A stretch of DNA of 64,000 nucleotides from Streptomyces sp. AM 2-1-1 (GCF_029167645.1 NZ_CP119147.1:6280501-6344500), one strand, 5' to 3'. Shown: positions 28,745 through 38,068, numbered from the stretch's first letter. Notes: a model not told the origin generated them from the sequence alone. Translations and numbers: made by a program.

Positions 28745-29785
28745 ATGAGCAGACGCGCCCCCAGGCTCGAAGACGTCGCGCGGGAGGCGGGCGTCTCCCG
28801 CGCCACCGTGTCCCGCGTGGTCAACGGCATCCGCAACGTGGACCCGGCCATCCAGGACGCGGTACGGGACGCCATCGCGCGGACCGGTTACGCCCCCAAC
28901 GGCGCCGCCCGCGCCCTGGTGACCCGGCGGGCCCGGACCCTCGCCCTCGTGGTCTCCGGCGCGGGGGACGACTCCGAGGACGGCCAGAACCTCTTCGCCT
29001 CGCAGGCGCTGGCCGACCCCTTCTTCGGGCGGGTGGTCAGCGGGGTCGTCGGCTTCCTGCGGCCGCGTTCGATGTACCCGGTGCTGATGTTCGCGGAGAC
29101 GGACGCCGCCCGGCGCGAGGTGGTGGAGTACCTCCGGCAGGGCAGGGCCGACGGGGCGCTGATCTTCTCCACGCACGCCGAGGACCCGCTGCCCGCCCTG
29201 CTGGCCGCCGAACGGCTGCCCTGCGTGCTCTTCGCGCGCCCCGGCGTTCCGGCGCGGGTGACCTATGTGGACGTGGCCCACCGGGACGGCGCCCGACTGG
29301 CCGCCGAACACCTGCTGGCCCGGGGGTGCGAACGCGTCGCCACCATCACCGGACCGCTGGACCTGCCGGCCGCCCAGGACCGGCTGGCGGGCTTCCGGGA
29401 GACGATGGAACGCCACGGTCACCCCTACGTACCCGTCGCGGAGGGCGGCTTCACCGCCGACAGCGGGGCCGCCGCACTCCGTCGCCTGCTGCGCGAACAC
29501 CCCTCGATCGACGGGGTGTTCGCGGCCAACGACGTGATGGCGCGGGGCGTGTGCGACGCACTGAGGGAGCTGGGCCGCCGGGTCCCCGAGGACGTCGCGG
29601 TCGTCGGGTTCGACGACTCCAGCGCCGCGACCGCCACCGAACCGCCGCTCACCACGGTCCGCCAGCCGATGGAGGAGATGGCGGCCCGCATGGCGTGTCT
29701 GCTCCAGGAGGAGATCGAGGGGACCCGCACCGAGCCCACCGCCGTCATCTTCGAACCCGAACTCGTGGTGCGCGCCTCCGCGTAG
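28745..29785 (+). CDS. LacI-family transcriptional regulator
   Basis: 346 residues. The N-terminal HTH (LEDVAREAGVSRATVSRVVNG) and hinge helix are intact, followed by a periplasmic-binding-like effector domain (GVFAANDVMARG, VGFDDSSAA, LTTVRQPMEEM). It starts 24 bp after GH3 and is likely the repressor of the 26200 and 33423 operators. The inducer is presumably an oligosaccharide released by the module's glycosidases. Confidence 0.92.
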   Translation: MSRRAPRLEDVAREAGVSRATVSRVVNGIRNVDPAIQDAVRDAIARTGYAPNGAARALVTRRARTLALVVSGAGDDSEDGQNLFASQALADPFFGRVVSGVVGFLRPRSMYPVLMFAETDAARREVVEYLRQGRADGALIFSTHAEDPLPALLAAERLPCVLFARPGVPARVTYVDVAHRDGARLAAEHLLARGCERVATITGPLDLPAAQDRLAGFRETMERHGHPYVPVAEGGFTADSGAAALRRLLREHPSIDGVFAANDVMARGVCDALRELGRRVPEDVAVVGFDDSSAATATEPPLTTVRQPMEEMAARMACLLQEEIEGTRTEPTAVIFEPELVVRASA

Positions 29786-29803
29786 TTCCGCCCCCGCAGG
29801 GGC

Positions 29804-29855
29804 GCGCACGACCTGGTCGGGCGCCGGGTGTCCGGTGCCCGACCAGGCCGTGCGC
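29804..29855. terminator. Hairpin after the LacI gene
   Basis: GCGCACG-A-CCTGGTCGGGC pairs with GCCCGACCAGG-C-CGTGCGC, with a short loop (29804-29855). Lies 18 bp after the LacI stop. Confidence 0.7.
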
Positions 29856-29909
29856 CGGAGGAGCGCGCCCGCCCCGTCACGTCCCGGAGCGCGCGGCCCG
29901 CCTCGACCC

Positions 29910-29945
29910 GGTCCGTCCCGTGACGGGGCGGAAACGGGACGGACC
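29910..29945. terminator. Hairpin at the end of the DUF1996 gene
   Basis: GGTCCGTCCCGT (29910-29921) and ACGGGACGGACC (29934-29945) form a perfect 12-bp stem. It lies in the gap between the convergent LacI and DUF1996 genes, closing the minus-strand unit. Confidence 0.7.
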
Positions 29946-29982
29946 GGGGGTTACGGGGTGGAGACGGCCGGAGCCTGCTCCC

Positions 29983-31098
29983 CTACGGCAGGCGGTAGTC
30001 CGCGTTCAGCGCGGCGCCGGCCTCCGGGTGGTTCTGGTCCCAGCCGCGGGCGTCGCACTGCAGACCACCGACGATGCAGTGGTCGACGAGCGCCTTGAGC
30101 GTCGGCTCGTTCCACGCGTTGAAGAAGTCGTAGTGGAAGGAGTACCCGCGTCCGCTCGCCAGCCTGACCTGCGACATGTCGCCGCTGACGGGGAACGCCA
30201 TCTTGAACTCGACCATCGGCAGGGCCACCGGATGGTCGGCCGGGCAGACGTTGTCGTTGGTGCCCGGCTTCACGACCGGATACGCCATGTGGGCCTGGTG
30301 GTTCGGCGTGTCCAGGTGCAGACCGTCCCAGCAACTGGGAGCCTGCATGCGGAGGTTGAGCTGACTACCGACCGGGCAGGTGGCCGGGAAGTCGATGTTG
30401 CCGAAGCTCTCCCCGCACTCCCAGCCCTCCACCCAGCCCTTGAGTGCCCGGAACTGCGCGGCGCTCTGCGTCGGACTGCCCACCACGTAGCGCAGCCCCT
30501 TGGGGAAGGGACGGACGCTGGTGTAGTCGGTCACCCCGGCCTTGTAGTAGATGACCTGCTGCCCGATCGGGAGGACCTTCGTGTCGCCCTTGAAGAGGGA
30601 CGGCATCCAGTAGGCCGAGGAGTCGCCGGGCACCTTGCAGGTGGTGTTGCCGCCGTACAGCGAGGCGGTGACACTCCGGGCGTTGGTCGTCGTGTTGCCC
30701 ATGAAGGTGTGGTCGTGGGACGCGCCGGCCTGGCCGGGGAAGACGATCGGGTCGTCCGGCGCGGTGTGGGTGACGGAACAGTTGGCCTGGAACTCGTGGA
30801 AGTAGCGCGGCGCCGGCGTGCCCCACGACGGGTTCACACCGGTGACGGGCGGGACGGCGGGGATGTAGCCGTCACCGTCCACGTCGTCGGCCGAAGCGGC
30901 CGAGGCCGCCGCGGCGACGTGCCCCATGTGGGGCGAGCCCGCCGTCGCCGCGCCCGCCACCGCGTCGGTGGACGCCGCGCCGGGCGAGACCGCCGTGAGG
31001 GTCGAGCCGACACCGAGGAGGGTGGCGGCCAGGGCCGTGCCGACCAGGATCGCCGAAAGCCTTCTCGCGGCGCCCTGCTTGTTCTTCGTGCCTTTCAT
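29983..31098 (-). CDS. Secreted DUF1996 protein (module A)
   Basis: 371 residues from ATG 31098. A signal peptide (SAILVGTALAATLLGVG) precedes a DUF1996 domain at about 95-360: ANCSVTHTAPDDPIVFPG, SHDHTFMGN, CWDGLHLDTPNHQAHMAYP and FHYDFFNAW, with many His and Cys. The family is common in fungi and actinobacteria and has no proven activity; the conserved Asp/His cluster suggests metal or sugar binding. It follows the discoidin glycosidase by 89 bp on the same strand. A homologue fused to a CBM sits in module B at 51219-52589. Confidence 0.9.
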   Translation of the reverse strand: MKGTKNKQGAARRLSAILVGTALAATLLGVGSTLTAVSPGAASTDAVAGAATAGSPHMGHVAAAASAASADDVDGDGYIPAVPPVTGVNPSWGTPAPRYFHEFQANCSVTHTAPDDPIVFPGQAGASHDHTFMGNTTTNARSVTASLYGGNTTCKVPGDSSAYWMPSLFKGDTKVLPIGQQVIYYKAGVTDYTSVRPFPKGLRYVVGSPTQSAAQFRALKGWVEGWECGESFGNIDFPATCPVGSQLNLRMQAPSCWDGLHLDTPNHQAHMAYPVVKPGTNDNVCPADHPVALPMVEFKMAFPVSGDMSQVRLASGRGYSFHYDFFNAWNEPTLKALVDHCIVGGLQCDARGWDQNHPEAGAALNADYRLP

Positions 31099-31187
31099 GG
31101 AGTTCCTCTCCGCTGGAGGGGGTGGGATGCCGCCGGTGCCGGTCCGGCACCGGCGGCACGGAAGAGGGGGAGTGCGCCGCCCGTCCG

Positions 31188-33371
31188 TCAGGCGTAGACA
31201 CCGATCTCGTGCAGGGAGTAACCCCAGCCGGTGCCCCGGGCCTTGAGGACGAGGCGGACGTGGCGGGCGGTCTGCCCGAGGGTGACGGTGTCGATGTCGC
31301 CGTTGCCCGTGGTGGTCGTGTACACCGTGCGCCAGGTGGCGTTGTCGTCGGACAGCTGCACCTCGTACGAGGAGGCGAAGGCCGGGTCCCACTGGAGCTG
31401 GAGCGTCCGCAGGGCGGTGCGGCTGCCCAGATCCACCTGGATGGACTGCGGGTCGCTCCAGTCGCTGGCCCACCGGGTGACCGGGTTGCCGTCGACCGCG
31501 TTGGCCGGGGTGCAGGGGCAGTCGCCGTACGCGGCCTGGGAGGACGAGGCGGTGGCCGGCTTGTTCAGCGCCACGTTGGTGCCGTCCACGGGCGGCGCCA
31601 CCACCCGCACCGACTTCGTCTCGAAGCCGGCGTTGCCGTGCCCGTCCTCCGCCCGGATGTAGACCTTCCAGACGCCCAGCTTCTCGGGTGCCGTCACGGC
31701 GAAGGTGCCGTTCCCGGTGGACCGCCACGCGGCCTCCACCAGCGCCTTGTCGCCGGTGGCGTAGTTCCCGCTGAGGAAGACCTTGTACGTCACCGGGTCG
31801 TTGTCCGGGTCGCGGACGTCGGCGCGGACGGTGAACTCCTTCCCGGCCGGGGCGGCGGAGGCCGGCGAGACGGTCATGTTGCTGATCACGGGCGGGGTGT
31901 TGTCCCCGGCCGTCGAACCGGCGTACGCCCGCTTCACCGCGTAGTACGAGAGCCGCTTGAACCCGCCCGGCACCAGGTTGAACCAGATCCCGCCGAAGTC
32001 GTGCTCGGTGCCGTAGTGGAACATCGTGGCGCCGAGCGCCACGCCCCGGTGGGCGGTGATGCAGTTCCACGCGTCGGTGTACCCGGCGGCGGTCTGCACG
32101 TCGGTCTTCTGGTCGGGGACGCCGTTCGCGTCGTTCGCGACCTCCCACTCACCGGCCGGACCCGTCTCGGTGATGATGTAGGGCTTGGTGTATCCGCCCG
32201 CCACCCAGTCGCGCTGCACGTTGCAGACGTCGCCGTAGGAGTTCATCGAGTAGAGGTCCAGGTCGGGCGCGTTGCGCTTGTAGTACGGCCAGGCGCCGGT
32301 CCACGCGTCGGTGGAGGTCACCGGGTGGTCGGGGTCGATCGAGTGGATCTTCTTGGCCACGTCGTTGACGAAGGTGGTGTACGCGTTGCGCTGCGCCTCC
32401 AGCTCCGTCCCGCTGTAGCAGTTCTGGAGCCCGAGCACCGACTCGTTGCCGACGTTCCACATCAGGGTCGCCGGGTGGGTCTTGTAGGCGTCGACCCACT
32501 TGGCGAACTCCGCCAGCGAGTTGTTCTTGTACGTGGTGTCGGTGACGTAGTTGACGCAGCCGCCGCTGCCGGGGCCGCCACCGGGCTGCAGCCAGAAGCC
32601 GTTGATGATCCGGATGCCGTTGGCCGCCGCCGAGTCGAGCAGCGGTTTGGTCGAACCGTCGGTGCCCCAGGTGCGGATGGTGTTGACGCCCATGGACTTC
32701 ACGTCGGGCAGGTACTTCGGGGCGTCGGCGACGGAGGGGCCCCACGTGAGGCCCTTCACGGTGTACGGCTGGCCGCCCGCCTGCAACTGCCAGTTGCCCT
32801 GCGAGCCGGTCACCTTCACCGCGCCCCCGGAGGCCGGCGGCGTGGTGGTGCCGGTGCTGCCGTAGACCTGGAACTCCCAGAGGGAGTAGCCGTATCCGCC
32901 CGCCCGGGCGGTGCCCAGCATCCGGACGTACCGGCCGGAACCGGAGAGCGTGAGGTCATCCGTGCCGCCGTCGCCCTGGGTGACGGTACGCAGGGTCCGC
33001 CAGTCCGTGCCGTTGTCGGACGCCTGGATCTCGTACGACTTTCCGTAGGCGGACTCCCAGGTCAGGACGGCGCGGCTGAGGTTCGCCGACGCGCCGAGGT
33101 CGACCTGGATCCACTGCGGATCGCTCCACCGGCTCGCCCACCGGGTGCCGGTGAGGTTGCCGTCGACGGCGGCCGCGGCGGAGTAGCCGTCACCCTCGGC
33201 CGAGGAGGCGGTGGCGGGCCGGCCCTGCGAGAGCAGGGTGTCGGCCGCCGTGGCGCCCGGCGCCGCGAGCAGGGTGAGCGAGGACGCCACGAGGGCGCCG
33301 AGGGCGGTGAGGGAGACGAGCCGCCGTCCGGCCCGTGGGCGGCCGGAAACAGCGGGGAGTGGTCTGAACAC
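31188..33371 (-). CDS. Secreted clan-A glycoside hydrolase with two discoidin domains (module A)
   Basis: 727 residues from GTG 33371, chosen because CAGGAG lies 5 nt upstream; the ATG at 33407 has no good site. A signal peptide ends near AATA (about 43). Discoidin/F5-8C domain 1 spans 44-172. A (beta/alpha)8 hydrolase spans about 185-480, with acid/base E310 (NVGNE) and nucleophile E402 (IITETG), as in GH2/GH5-like enzymes. An Ig-like domain follows (about 490-595), then discoidin domain 2 (600-727). Discoidin domains bind polysaccharide or galactose-type sugars. Beta-glucan or fungal wall as target is inferred from the neighbouring GH3 gene. Confidence 0.88.
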   Translation of the reverse strand: MFRPLPAVSGRPRAGRRLVSLTALGALVASSLTLLAAPGATAADTLLSQGRPATASSAEGDGYSAAAAVDGNLTGTRWASRWSDPQWIQVDLGASANLSRAVLTWESAYGKSYEIQASDNGTDWRTLRTVTQGDGGTDDLTLSGSGRYVRMLGTARAGGYGYSLWEFQVYGSTGTTTPPASGGAVKVTGSQGNWQLQAGGQPYTVKGLTWGPSVADAPKYLPDVKSMGVNTIRTWGTDGSTKPLLDSAAANGIRIINGFWLQPGGGPGSGGCVNYVTDTTYKNNSLAEFAKWVDAYKTHPATLMWNVGNESVLGLQNCYSGTELEAQRNAYTTFVNDVAKKIHSIDPDHPVTSTDAWTGAWPYYKRNAPDLDLYSMNSYGDVCNVQRDWVAGGYTKPYIITETGPAGEWEVANDANGVPDQKTDVQTAAGYTDAWNCITAHRGVALGATMFHYGTEHDFGGIWFNLVPGGFKRLSYYAVKRAYAGSTAGDNTPPVISNMTVSPASAAPAGKEFTVRADVRDPDNDPVTYKVFLSGNYATGDKALVEAAWRSTGNGTFAVTAPEKLGVWKVYIRAEDGHGNAGFETKSVRVVAPPVDGTNVALNKPATASSSQAAYGDCPCTPANAVDGNPVTRWASDWSDPQSIQVDLGSRTALRTLQLQWDPAFASSYEVQLSDDNATWRTVYTTTTGNGDIDTVTLGQTARHVRLVLKARGTGWGYSLHEIGVYA

Positions 33372-33422
33372 GTGGGCTCCTGGCGGGTGCTGAGAGGAGA
33401 CCGGCATCCCGTTGCCGGTCTT

Positions 33423-33467
33423 GGAGAGCGCTCTCCCGAGAGTGTCGCGGGGGCGTGTTCCTGTCAA
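33423..33467 (-). promoter_or_regulatory. Promoter and LacI operator of the discoidin glycosidase
   Basis: Read on the minus strand: TTGACA (33467-33462), a 17-nt spacer, CACTCT (33444-33439) and, 2 bp later, GGAGAGCGCTCTCC (33436-33423). The operator is identical to that of the GH3 gene, so one LacI protein probably controls both transcripts. Confidence 0.8.
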
Positions 33468-34224
33468 TGAGGTGGGCGCGAACTCTCTGGGGCGCCGCCT
33501 CCGCGGGCGCCTTCGACACCCCGCCGGCACGGGGCGCCGTGGCGTCGCGGGCGTACGGGTCGCTTCGCGAGGTTTCACCGGTCCGGCGTTCCGGGGGAGA
33601 GGGTCGGTCGACCGAAGTGTGGCTGGAACTCGATCCACACCGTTGGCCCGGAGTCGCGCCGATGGAAGGGTGGTCGAACTGGGAAGAGGCAGATGGGGCG
33701 GGTGTGCGGCAGCGGCTCCGGAGTCTGCGGAGAATGGCCGGTTCAACGCTTGCTTTCCCTCGGTGTGTCGAGTAAAGCGGTCAGGACTCGCCGCTGGTGC
33801 GGAGGTGGGGTGACCGAGGGGCCGCGGCGCCGGAACGGAGGCGGCTGACCCTCGGGCCGTTGCCCCATACACGTGGTGGTGCGGGGCGAGGAAGAGGCGG
33901 CCGGGCCGGGACGGCGAGCCGCCCCGGCCGCCGGCGAACGGACGAAGGACCCGCCCGATCCCGCGGGTGGGGGCCGTGCTCGGGCCGCACGTCCGGTGGC
34001 CGGAACCCGCCCGGCCTCGTCGGCGGTCGCCTCCACCCGGTGGCGCTCCCGGTCGGGGAGCCGGACGGGGGCGCCGGGAGACCGGGGGGCTTGCCGTCGG
34101 GAGTGGGCGCCCCGCACCCGGTGTGCCCGGACCGGGCCCGAGCGCCGATACTGCGTAGAGGCGGGAACGCGGAGGGAGCTCCGCCGCCCGCGACACGAGG
34201 CTCCATGGTGGAAGGCAAAACAAG
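33468..34224. other. Intergenic region, no gene recognised
   Basis: 757 bp between the discoidin glycosidase promoter and pheA. No frame has recognisable motifs and overlapping frames are similar in quality, all Arg/Gly/Pro-rich. The pheA promoter was not identified. Confidence 0.5.
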
Positions 34225-35070
34225 GTGACGATCGTCGCATATCAGGGGGAACCGGGCTCCAACTCGGCGACCGCCGCCCACGCGCTCTACCCCGGGTGCG
34301 GCGAGATTCCCTGCACGGGCTTCGAGCAGGCGCTGGACGCCGTGACGCTCGGTACCGCGGACGTCGCGGTGATCCCGGTCGACAACTCCGCGGCAGGGCG
34401 CGTCGCCGACGTGCACCACCTGCTGCCGGATTCGGGCCTCTTCATCATCGCGGAGCACTTCCTCGCGATCCGATTCGACCTGATGGGCGTCCCGGGCGCC
34501 TCACTCGATCAGGTGGAATGCGTGCGCAGCCACGTCCACGCCCTGGGCCAGTGCCGGAAGTTGCTGCGCGAGGGCGGCTGGCGCACCCTCGTCAGCGACG
34601 ACACCGCCGGATCGGCCCGCGAGGTGGCGGAGCTGGGCGATCCCCGCCACGCCGCGCTCGCCCCGCCCGCCGCGGCGAAGCTGTACGGGCTGGACGTGCT
34701 CCGGCCGGAGGTCGAGGACGACCCGGAGAACACCACGCGCTTCGTGGTGCTCTCCCGCGACTCGACCCCCCGGCCCGGCACCGACGGCGCCACGATGACG
34801 AGCCTGTTCTTCTGCGTGCGCAACATCCCCAGCGCGCTCTTCAAGGCCCTCGGCGGATTCGCCACCAGCGGGGTCAACCTCACCAAGATCGAGAGCTACC
34901 AGATGGGCGCGGGGCTCAGTCCCAGCCGCTTCTACGTGGAGATCGAGGGGCACCCCGACGAGCCGCGCGTCGCCCTCGCCCTCAACGAGCTGAGCTTCTT
35001 CTCCTCCGAGGTACGCGTGCTCGGCGTCTACCCGGCCGACCCGCACCGGCTGCGGGAACACACCGGCTGA
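34225..35070 (+). CDS. pheA: Prephenate dehydratase, ESYQ subtype
   Basis: 281 residues from a GTG. The periplasmic-binding-like catalytic domain contains the TTRF catalytic motif (NTTRFVVL, about 172-179). The C-terminal ACT domain has GVNLTKIESYQMG, where most actinobacterial PheA proteins have GVNLTRIESRP. The ESYQ form is familiar from alphaproteobacterial PheA. The enzyme turns prephenate into phenylpyruvate, and the ACT domain binds phenylalanine. It may be a second copy beside a housekeeping pheA elsewhere. Convergent with the FHA-monooxygenase across a hairpin. Confidence 0.88.
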   Translation: MTIVAYQGEPGSNSATAAHALYPGCGEIPCTGFEQALDAVTLGTADVAVIPVDNSAAGRVADVHHLLPDSGLFIIAEHFLAIRFDLMGVPGASLDQVECVRSHVHALGQCRKLLREGGWRTLVSDDTAGSAREVAELGDPRHAALAPPAAAKLYGLDVLRPEVEDDPENTTRFVVLSRDSTPRPGTDGATMTSLFFCVRNIPSALFKALGGFATSGVNLTKIESYQMGAGLSPSRFYVEIEGHPDEPRVALALNELSFFSSEVRVLGVYPADPHRLREHTG

Positions 35071-35113
35071 CCCGGACCGGGCGGGCGGCCGCCGGCCGGC
35101 CGCCCCGTCCGGG
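35071..35113. terminator. Hairpin between convergent pheA and FHA-monooxygenase genes
   Basis: CCCGGAC-C-GGGCGG...CCGCCC-C-GTCCGGG forms a long imperfect stem starting right at the pheA stop and ending 12 bp before the next gene's stop. Likely bidirectional. Confidence 0.65.
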
Positions 35114-35124
35114 CAGCGGGCCCG

Positions 35125-37077
35125 TCACACGACGCCCGCCGAGGGGAGACTTCTGGGGTCGGCGGGACCGGCCGTCCGCGGACCGGCGGGCCGCGGCACG
35201 TAGACCGGCGAGTCCGACTGGTAGAAGAGGTCGATGTCGGCCTCCTCCCCGCCGACGATCAGGGTGTCCCAGGCCCCGCTCTCCTGCAGGGTGCGAAGGG
35301 TCCCCGGGGCGAGCGGCGCGAGGTGCGCGCGGAGCTGCTCCATGGTCGGCATACCCGGCAGCCTCGGCGCGAGACGGTCGCGGATCGCCGCCATGCGGTC
35401 CAGCAGTTCGTCGAGGTCCGGGCGTCCCGTGCCTGACCCGGCAGCCGGCCCGGCCTCCTTCGGCCCGGCTTCCGTGCTCCGGGCGATGATGTCCTTGATG
35501 GCCCGGGTGACGCCCCGCTCGTCGGTGGTCACCATCGCGTTCCAGGCGCGGCTCTTGTGCCGGTACTGCAGCATCGACATCGCCGCCTCGTGGCGGATGA
35601 AGTCGGCGTCGCGCAGCGGCTTGCCCCGCCAGGACCGGCTGAGCGACCGGGCGAGGGAGGTGGCCGAGGCGAGACCGCTGTTGAGCCCGCGGCCGGGCCA
35701 GAAGTGGATGGCGTTGGCCGCGTCCCCCAGCAGGAAGCCGTACGTCCCCGGGGTCGTCGCCGTCGGACGGCTGAGCTGGGCGGTGAACCGGGGGCGCTGC
35801 ACCATGTCCAGCCGGAACGACGTGATCGCGGACAGATCGTCCTCGGCCACACCGAACAGGTTCAGGCCCTGCCGGATCTCCTTCCACAGGGGCGATCCGC
35901 GCAGCAGGGCGGGCAGGAAGAGGGTTCCGTGCGTCGAGCAGCGGAACTCGTTGTCCTCCTCGCGGTTCATCAGGCAGGGGCGGGCCGCGATGCACGGCTC
36001 GAACACCTGGCGGACCGGATCGATGCCGATCACACCCTTGGCCTCCTCGCGGGTGAGCCGCATGTTCAGGAAGCCCTCACCGCGCAGCGAGTTGAGCAGG
36101 AAGCGGTTCTGCGACACGGTCAGCAGCACGCTCATCGGGTCCGACAGGCGCGACTTGACCCGCAGCCCCAGCACGACGTCCTGGAGGTGCTCGCCGTCGA
36201 GGGAGTAGATGGACGGGTCGGCCGAGCCGAACCGGTCGGCGAAGTGGTCGCGGGTGCGGGAGCGTCCGCCCTCCCCGATCACCAGGACGTGTTCCTGGGC
36301 GAGCCGTCCCTGCCGCTCGACCGGGTCGAAGCGGTGCGGTATCAGCTGGATCGCGGGCCTCGTGTTGGCGAGCGCCAGGAGCCGGTCCTCGATGTAGGCG
36401 ATCCGGATGTTGCGGGGCGGCCGGCCGTCGACGGAGTCCGGCCCCACCGGCCACATCTCCGAGTACGAGGCGGCGTCGTCGAAGAGCGCCGAACGCACCT
36501 CCTCCGAGAGCGCCAGGTACTGCCGGCTCTGGACAGTGACCACCTGCTGACGCCGGACGTTGCCCTGCGACTCGTCCTTCCAGACGACGTCGGCGCCCTC
36601 GCGTACCCACCGTCCGTCGTACACGGTGATCGCCACCCGGCCGCTCAGCATCTCGTCCAGCGCCAGCGCGAAAGCGAGTCCCACCGGCCCGCCGCCGGTG
36701 ACCGTGACCCGCAGGACCCCGGGGTTCGCGGCGGCGTTCAGCCGGGGAAGATGCAGCTGGGAGAGGTCGATGACCGTCTCCATGACGTCCTGCGCCTCGT
36801 AGAGGAAGGTCTCGTCCCCGATCCGGACGCAGTCGTGCGGCCGCAGTACGTGCCGGGTGACGCGCTCGTCGTTGACGTACGTGCCGTTCCTGCTGTCCCG
36901 GTCGTACAGGACGTACTCGGCGTCCTCCCTGACGATCTCGGCGTGCAGGCGGGACGCGCTGGGGCTCACGATCACGACCCCGTTGTCGCCCTTGCGCCCG
37001 AAGGTCACAGGAGCGGTTCCCAGAACCACGCTCTGCCCGGTGAAGGGGCCCGAACGCCCCACGATGACTGATGGCAT
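35125..37077 (-). CDS. FHA-FAD monooxygenase fusion protein
   Basis: 650 residues from ATG 37077; AAGGAG lies 5 nt upstream, while the GTG at 37083 sits inside that site. Residues 1-98 form an FHA domain with GRKGDN, SASRLHAEI and RNGTYVND, the phosphothreonine-binding pattern. A linker leads to an FAD domain with VTGGGPVGLAFALALDE (about 125-142) and LLGDAANAIHFWPGRGLNSG (about 450-468), as in class A flavin monooxygenases. A charged C-terminal extension (about 485-650, with ARSTEAGPKEAG) follows. The substrate domain holds several cysteines (FEPCIAARPCLM, EFRCSTHG). This fusion is rare; FHA suggests control by a Ser/Thr kinase. Confidence 0.85.
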   Translation of the reverse strand: MPSVIVGRSGPFTGQSVVLGTAPVTFGRKGDNGVVIVSPSASRLHAEIVREDAEYVLYDRDSRNGTYVNDERVTRHVLRPHDCVRIGDETFLYEAQDVMETVIDLSQLHLPRLNAAANPGVLRVTVTGGGPVGLAFALALDEMLSGRVAITVYDGRWVREGADVVWKDESQGNVRRQQVVTVQSRQYLALSEEVRSALFDDAASYSEMWPVGPDSVDGRPPRNIRIAYIEDRLLALANTRPAIQLIPHRFDPVERQGRLAQEHVLVIGEGGRSRTRDHFADRFGSADPSIYSLDGEHLQDVVLGLRVKSRLSDPMSVLLTVSQNRFLLNSLRGEGFLNMRLTREEAKGVIGIDPVRQVFEPCIAARPCLMNREEDNEFRCSTHGTLFLPALLRGSPLWKEIRQGLNLFGVAEDDLSAITSFRLDMVQRPRFTAQLSRPTATTPGTYGFLLGDAANAIHFWPGRGLNSGLASATSLARSLSRSWRGKPLRDADFIRHEAAMSMLQYRHKSRAWNAMVTTDERGVTRAIKDIIARSTEAGPKEAGPAAGSGTGRPDLDELLDRMAAIRDRLAPRLPGMPTMEQLRAHLAPLAPGTLRTLQESGAWDTLIVGGEEADIDLFYQSDSPVYVPRPAGPRTAGPADPRSLPSAGVV

Positions 37078-37246
37078 GGCCACTCCTTGTGAACGACGCC
37101 CAGCTCCAACGGGCCGCCCCGAGCCGCCGATCCGGCCCTGGGCGTCCCGTACCCCCCGCGCTGACGGTGCCGGCCGTCCGACGCGTCGTCACACCGTGCA
37201 CGACGATCCCACCAGTCCGTCCTGTCCCGTGACGGACCATCAATCG

Positions 37247-37259
37247 CTTGTGTGACAAG
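37247..37259. promoter_or_regulatory. Short dyad upstream of the FHA-monooxygenase gene
   Basis: CTTGT-GTG-ACAAG lies about 170 bp upstream of the start, flanked by AT-richer DNA (CCATCAATCG). It may be an operator or the -35 region (TTGTCA on the minus strand). Low certainty. Confidence 0.35.
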
Positions 37260-37367
37260 ACGTGTTGACCGGCCGCCGTCGCGCTCTCGAAGTCTACGGG
37301 ACACCCCCCGCGCGGCGCTTCGAAGTGCGCGAGGTGAGCGGTGCGGGAGAGGGGCCGGCGCGGGCGT

Positions 37368-38012
37368 TCAGTCCGCCCGGTCCGCACCGTCCGGTGGAGT
37401 GTCACCGGTCTCCTGGGCGGCGGGCGCCCCCGCGCCGCCGCCCAGGGGCCACGCCTCGATGTCGCGGTAGTGGATCGGACCGCTGCTGCGGCCCACGTTG
37501 CTGCCGACCAGGTGCAGTCGTGCGGCGGGCCACCGGACGCCCGTGAAGCCGCTGAGCCCCGCCGCGATCTCCCCGGCCGAGGAGAGATCGCCCCGGCGGG
37601 CGCGGGCCAGGGTCAGATGGGGCCGGAAAGGCCGCTCCGCGAAGGCGACGCCCTGGTCCCGGACGGCGGTACGCACGTCGGCGGCGAGTGCGCGCAGCGC
37701 GTCGAGGTCGCCGTCGACACCGCTCCACAGCACCCGGTCGTCGAAGGTTCCGCTGCCCCTCAGGGCCAGCCCGGGCGGTCGGTGGGCCGCCGCGAGGCCG
37801 GCGAGGAGCGGGCGCAGCGGCGGGACCGCCCCCACCGGGAGCTCGCCGAGGAACGCCAGGGTGACGTGCCAGTCCTCGACGCGGTTCCAGCGCATCCGCG
37901 GATGCGTGAGGTAGGAAGGGCCCAGCTCCCGGGCCAGTTCCTCCTTCGCGTGGTCGGGCGGGGCGAGGGCGATGAACACGCGAACGGTCGCGGGTCGGGT
38001 CTCTTCGTTCAC
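37368..38012 (-). CDS. thpR: RNA 2',3'-cyclic phosphodiesterase (2H family)
   Basis: 214 residues from GTG 38012. The two HxT motifs of the 2H superfamily are HVTLAFLG (about 49-56) and HLTLAR (about 134-139), correctly spaced, with FIAL at the N-terminus. These proteins hydrolyse 2',3'-cyclic phosphates and were formerly called 2'-5' RNA ligases. The C-terminus is low complexity. It ends the minus-strand run from the CoA transferase genes, with 56 bp between. Confidence 0.88.
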   Translation of the reverse strand: MNEETRPATVRVFIALAPPDHAKEELARELGPSYLTHPRMRWNRVEDWHVTLAFLGELPVGAVPPLRPLLAGLAAAHRPPGLALRGSGTFDDRVLWSGVDGDLDALRALAADVRTAVRDQGVAFAERPFRPHLTLARARRGDLSSAGEIAAGLSGFTGVRWPAARLHLVGSNVGRSSGPIHYRDIEAWPLGGGAGAPAAQETGDTPPDGADRAD

Positions 38013-38068
38013 ACCCGACTTCGTACCGCACCCGGCCGCCCGCGTGGCGACCGGGTGGCGGTCCGGGA

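Noticed and set aside
29910..29945. LacI operator beside the DUF1996 gene
   Set aside because: The perfect stem GGTCCGTCCCGT does not match the operator consensus and sits between convergent stops, so it is a terminator.
35071..35113. Second attenuator for pheA
   Set aside because: It begins at the pheA stop and is between convergent genes; leader control would have to be upstream.
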